DNA of 34,401 nucleotides from contig CAMYKW010000042.1 of assembly GCA_947259175.1 (NCBI GenBank), positions 1 to 34,401 on the forward strand, in the 5' to 3' direction. Of the stretch, positions 32,197 through 34,401 are shown in pieces. A program made the position numbers and the translations under genes. Each line of letters begins with the position of its first letter. The first letter of the stretch is position 1. The notes beneath the pieces are model-generated. The model had not been told where the DNA came from and ran no database searches. It saw only the letters and a list, made by a program, of their open reading frames with translations. This DNA comes from an uncultured Gammaproteobacteria bacterium. Lineage in GTDB: Bacteria; Pseudomonadota; Gammaproteobacteria; Arenicellales; JAANXG01.

Positions 32197-33540
32197 TCAG
32201 TTGGCTTTCGCAAGCAATGATCCAAGGCAAAAACTGGGCGAAAAAAGCGGATTAAAACCCAATCCGGAATTAGCCTCGGTACAAAGACGGACTACGTCGC
32301 AGGGGTGACCTAGCCCTGTGGTTTTCCGAGGCGGCCATCGCAGCATGGCGAACCCCGACTGGCGAAAAGCCCGGTGGCCAACCCGTTTACTCTGACCTTG
32401 CGATCGAGGCCGCATTGACCGTTCGCCTGGTGTGTAGGTTGGCGCCAATCGTGAGATTCGTGGCCGCGGAGGTCGGTGGTCTCGGAACACTTCCAACGGA
32501 CGGACTTGCTCGATCCGTCCTCGTATCTCCTCTAACCTGCTCGCCACCCTCTTGAGCAGTGAACCGCTAAGCATGCCCCGCTTGAAGCGACCGAGCTTGT
32601 CGTCAAACAGCACCCGGTCGACGCCAACCAGGTAGTTACCTGTGAGCTGCGGGTCGTTTTTCTCCTCCACGAATGCAATACCGGTTAGGCGGGCACCAAA
32701 GTAGTGACTTGCATAGATCTGCTTGATCACTAAGTAGATTGGGGCGATCGGCAACTGGGGTGTCTGATACACAACCAAATGACCGAGTACCGTCGTGGGA
32801 CGATACCCGGTCTCCGTCACACTCCAATAGAACGCGTCTTGCGCACCTTCGGGACGCTCATCCGGAAATGCCAACAAATAATCGGCAAGCTCCGGTGCAA
32901 GCTTGTGGAAATATTTGGCCTCGCCCAAAAGATGCCTGAATCCGTCCACAAGTTTAAACGGCGTCGACTTATCTGCGTATTCGATCAATGCTGAATTGCC
33001 TTCGGCTCGGTAAGCATTCAGATAGTCGATAATGCCCTCCCGCACCAAGGCAGTGAACCGCGGTCCCGCATCCGGCTTGCCCCAGTCGAATTTTGACGCC
33101 GCCTCGAGACCGGTCTTGCCCAACTTGAACTTGCACTCGGCGAGTTTGCACTTGGCGAGTACCTCGATATCCTCCTGCGGTATCTGCAACGCCGCCAGAT
33201 CAGCCAACACCGGCGGATTGGAAAACCTACCGAACTGCAGGACATCTTTGCCGCCGAATAGGTCCTCGAGCTCTTCGGTTGCCGCCAGGAAGTCCTGCCG
33301 AGATGCATCGATTTTTACTGCTGCAACGAGCGCCAGACCCCGCGATTTGTCGTTCACCTCCAGCTCGCGGACTACCGGCTTCGATCGCAGCGTTTTGAGA
33401 TCCGCGCCGTCAAACCCGGCTACTTCAAACAGGTAATGCCGTAAGTGTGCTTGTGAATTGTCATTCGCCGCTAACGATGTCGTTGTCCATAACCATAGTA
33501 CTGAGCAGGTCGCGCACGATAAGAGTTTGGACAATCCCAC
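32197..33540 (-). CDS. Secreted hypothetical protein; C-terminus replaced by antisense IS5 sequence
   Basis: GTG 33540 gives a signal peptide (VGLSKLLSCATCSVLWLWTT, then TSLAAND); GAGGA lies upstream. An ATG at 33579 would add 13 residues. The mature protein is soluble and mixed alpha/beta. It has a motif LAKCKLAECKFKLG that I recall, in the form CxxGDCxxxL, from exported proteobacterial proteins of unknown function. Sensible sequence runs to about LEEIRGRIEQVRPLEVF (near 32484). The remaining 95 or so residues are Arg/Pro-rich and lie antisense to an IS5-type transposase remnant, so the native C-terminus was lost by insertion. Function unknown; the truncated product may not fold. Confidence 0.65.
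   Translation of the reverse strand: MGLSKLLSCATCSVLWLWTTTSLAANDNSQAHLRHYLFEVAGFDGADLKTLRSKPVVRELEVNDKSRGLALVAAVKIDASRQDFLAATEELEDLFGGKDVLQFGRFSNPPVLADLAALQIPQEDIEVLAKCKLAECKFKLGKTGLEAASKFDWGKPDAGPRFTALVREGIIDYLNAYRAEGNSALIEYADKSTPFKLVDGFRHLLGEAKYFHKLAPELADYLLAFPDERPEGAQDAFYWSVTETGYRPTTVLGHLVVYQTPQLPIAPIYLVIKQIYASHYFGARLTGIAFVEEKNDPQLTGNYLVGVDRVLFDDKLGRFKRGMLSGSLLKRVASRLEEIRGRIEQVRPLEVFRDHRPPRPRISRLAPTYTPGERSMRPRSQGQSKRVGHRAFRQSGFAMLRWPPRKTTGLGHPCDVVRLCTEANSGLGFNPLFSPSFCLGSLLAKAN
32280..32444 (+). pseudogene. IS5-family transposase N-terminal remnant
   Basis: One plus-strand frame reads LRRRGDLALWFSEAAIAAW, then GGQPVYSDLAIEAALTVRLV with CRLA. This matches the start of IS5-type transposases (xLRRRGxLTLWxxxxxIAxW...GGQPxYSDLAIExxLTxRLVFxL). 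The rest of the transposase is absent and no terminal inverted repeats are evident. It overlaps, in antisense, the end of the secreted protein gene. Confidence 0.75.
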
Positions 33541-33599
33541 GAGGTGGTCCTCGACCGTAAAATGATACCCAATAGGCATTTTTGCCTACGGATAGAAGC

Positions 33600-33618
33600 A
33601 TAACCGCTATGCCGTTCG
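33600..33618. repeat. 19-bp exact direct repeat, right copy
   Basis: Second copy of ATAACCGCTATGCCGTTCG (left copy at 31901-31919). It lies about 60 bases upstream of the secreted protein's start. Confidence 0.85.
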
Positions 33619-34270
33619 GTCGGCAATGTGCTCAAGGAGGCTCATCGGCGGCATGCTAGCCAGGAGGACGAGGTCATGGCGAGTCGAACGTGAGATGCGC
33701 GGCTAGTGCACACCGCTTTTTACAGATACGACAGCGCTTCCAGCGGGCGTGGTCGTTGTTGGATGGGAACGCGATCGCGCGATGACTTGGCGGTCATCGC
33801 TACAAGATCGATCCGGCGAAGGCTCCAGAGGCAGTCCCTGAGATGGATAGGGTAACGGTTGCGTGGAATTGGCCCGTTGTGCGAGATGAACGAGTATCTT
33901 TCGGATCACGACCGAGCCTTTGATACGAGCGATCTCTTACTCTTCCACCGCACTACTCGCAGATTTCGAATTCGATTCTGAATGCTGGACTTCCGCTATT
34001 GCGGACGTTGACGCATTCGCAGCAAAAAGTCCGGAGTGGGCAAACGAGAGACTGTCCTGTTGCAGCGCACAAACTCATTCTTAACTTCAGCAGGAAGGTC
34101 CGGAGAGGGCACTGAAGAGTCAGCGAAGGGCTTGGACCCAGCGGCTGCATGTGCAGAACTGTCAGTGTGGATTGCGACTACTCCTTATCGGCGACGCAAG
34201 GGCCGCGATGGCCGATAAAACGATGCGGCAATGAAAGGCCCCTGTTTCCTGCTTCTTGGGTCCATAACCC
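33619..34270. other. Gene-free stretch before the SOS-box promoter
   Basis: I find no recognisable gene. Around 34035-34120 there are two imperfect copies of a short segment (AGTCCGGAGTGGGCA at about 34029 and GGTCCGGAGAGGGCA at about 34097). Otherwise nothing stands out, and short open frames on both strands lack protein-like composition. Confidence 0.4.
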
Positions 34271-34271
34271 T

Positions 34272-34300
34272 TTGATCCGAATAGGGATTCGGGGTATACT
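34272..34300 (+). promoter_or_regulatory. Sigma70-like promoter overlapping a LexA box
   Basis: TTGATC (34272-34277) and TATACT (34295-34300) are separated by 17 bases. The -10 box overlaps the left half of the SOS box, the usual geometry for LexA repression. Confidence 0.65.
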
Positions 34301-34316
34301 GTGGTTATATACAGTA
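34297..34316. promoter_or_regulatory. LexA (SOS) box
   Basis: TACTGT-N8-ACAGTA matches the gammaproteobacterial LexA consensus CTGT-N8-ACAG with symmetric TA flanks. The inverted repeat extends to 22 bases (34296-34317). It ends 14 bases before the ATG at 34331, so the downstream gene should be DNA-damage inducible. Confidence 0.8.
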
Positions 34317-34330
34317 TCGGGAGCGCCGCC

Positions 34331-34401
34331 ATGAATCCGACCCCCCACCCGCAGGCCCCCCTGCAACACCTGGAACACCAGATCACCGAGCTCGCCGCCA
34401 A
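34331..34401 (+). CDS. Start of an SOS-controlled gene, cut by window end
   Basis: The first 23 codons read MNPTPHPQAPLQHLEHQ followed by ITELAA, then the window ends. The short Pro-rich start followed by an amphipathic helix resembles the N-terminus of DUF222/13E12-type HNH endonucleases, but with so little sequence this is a guess. The LexA box and promoter immediately upstream support a real gene. Confidence 0.55.
   Translation, partial: MNPTPHPQAPLQHLEHQITELAA

Noticed and set aside
33953-34218. Short open frames on both strands before the SOS box
   Set aside because: No start context or protein-like composition. The imperfect TCCGGAG repeats explain their similar translations.
1-34401. 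tRNA, rRNA or CRISPR arrays
   Set aside because: I saw no cloverleaf-like GTTCGA-type core in a plausible context, no rRNA sequence, and no regularly spaced repeats.

Overview
The window looks like part of a chromosome from a moderately high-GC gammaproteobacterium. The support is the long ETF:quinone oxidoreductase, the MobB protein, the YqaA/DedA protein, and several GGDEF and class III cyclase proteins. My guess is something near the Chromatiales or an uncultured relative, but no rRNA, tRNA or core ribosomal gene is present to settle it. Intact genes alternate with an unusual number of gene wrecks. These include a poly-gamma-glutamate-type CapA protein, a DASS transporter, an RND membrane-fusion protein and a HigA antitoxin that each keep both ends but have lost the middle. 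There are also tails of a cytochrome c peroxidase and another c-type cytochrome, and remnants of IS91-type and IS5-type transposases. This suggests a genome undergoing deletion and mobile-element decay, as in host-associated or bottlenecked lineages.

Layout. 1-2.3 kb: end of a GGDEF gene, IS91-like debris, a haem-motif fragment, the internally deleted capA, and a perfect 2 x 64 bp tandem repeat. 2.5-5.0 kb: an SH3 lipoprotein converging on a Cache-HAMP-GGDEF diguanylate cyclase. 5.3-10 kb: mobB, a cytochrome c peroxidase tail, ETF:quinone oxidoreductase, and a membrane adenylate/guanylate cyclase of the Thr-containing class IIIb type. 10-12.9 kb (minus): an unrecognised 338-residue protein and a 4xCBS-PAS-GGDEF protein. 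13.3-13.8 kb: the broken DASS transporter. 13.9-15.5 kb (minus): gamma-glutamyltransferase. 15.9-20.8 kb (plus): a TRAP transporter operon (substrate-binding protein, strong intercistronic stem-loop, DctQ, and a DctM carrying a soluble extension of about 330 residues). 20.8-23.9 kb (minus, tail-to-tail with the TRAP operon): haloacetate-dehalogenase-like hydrolase, SDR, and a HisD-family dehydrogenase resembling sulfopropanediol dehydrogenase HpsN. 24.1-29.3 kb: a small acidic protein, YqaA, and an RND pump whose fusion protein is broken. 29.5-30.6 kb: HigA wreck, then a RHH/PIN toxin-antitoxin pair with an operator palindrome abutting its start codon. 30.9-33.6 kb (minus): a Tat-exported split-Soret-cytochrome-like di-haem protein, a small Cys-motif protein, and a secreted protein whose C-terminus now runs antisense through an IS5 remnant. 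34.3 kb: a LexA-type SOS box over a sigma70-like promoter, at the start of a gene cut by the window end.

How the parts may work together. The TRAP operon with the HisD-like dehydrogenase, SDR and dehalogenase-like hydrolase reads as an uptake-and-oxidation island for a small C3-type organic acid or sulfonate. The closest known arrangement is the 2,3-dihydroxypropane-1-sulfonate genes hpsKLM plus hpsNOP, but no sulfolactate lyase genes lie in the window, so the substrate is an inference. Three GGDEF proteins and one nucleotide cyclase within 13 kb make the left half rich in second-messenger signalling. The rest is accessory material.
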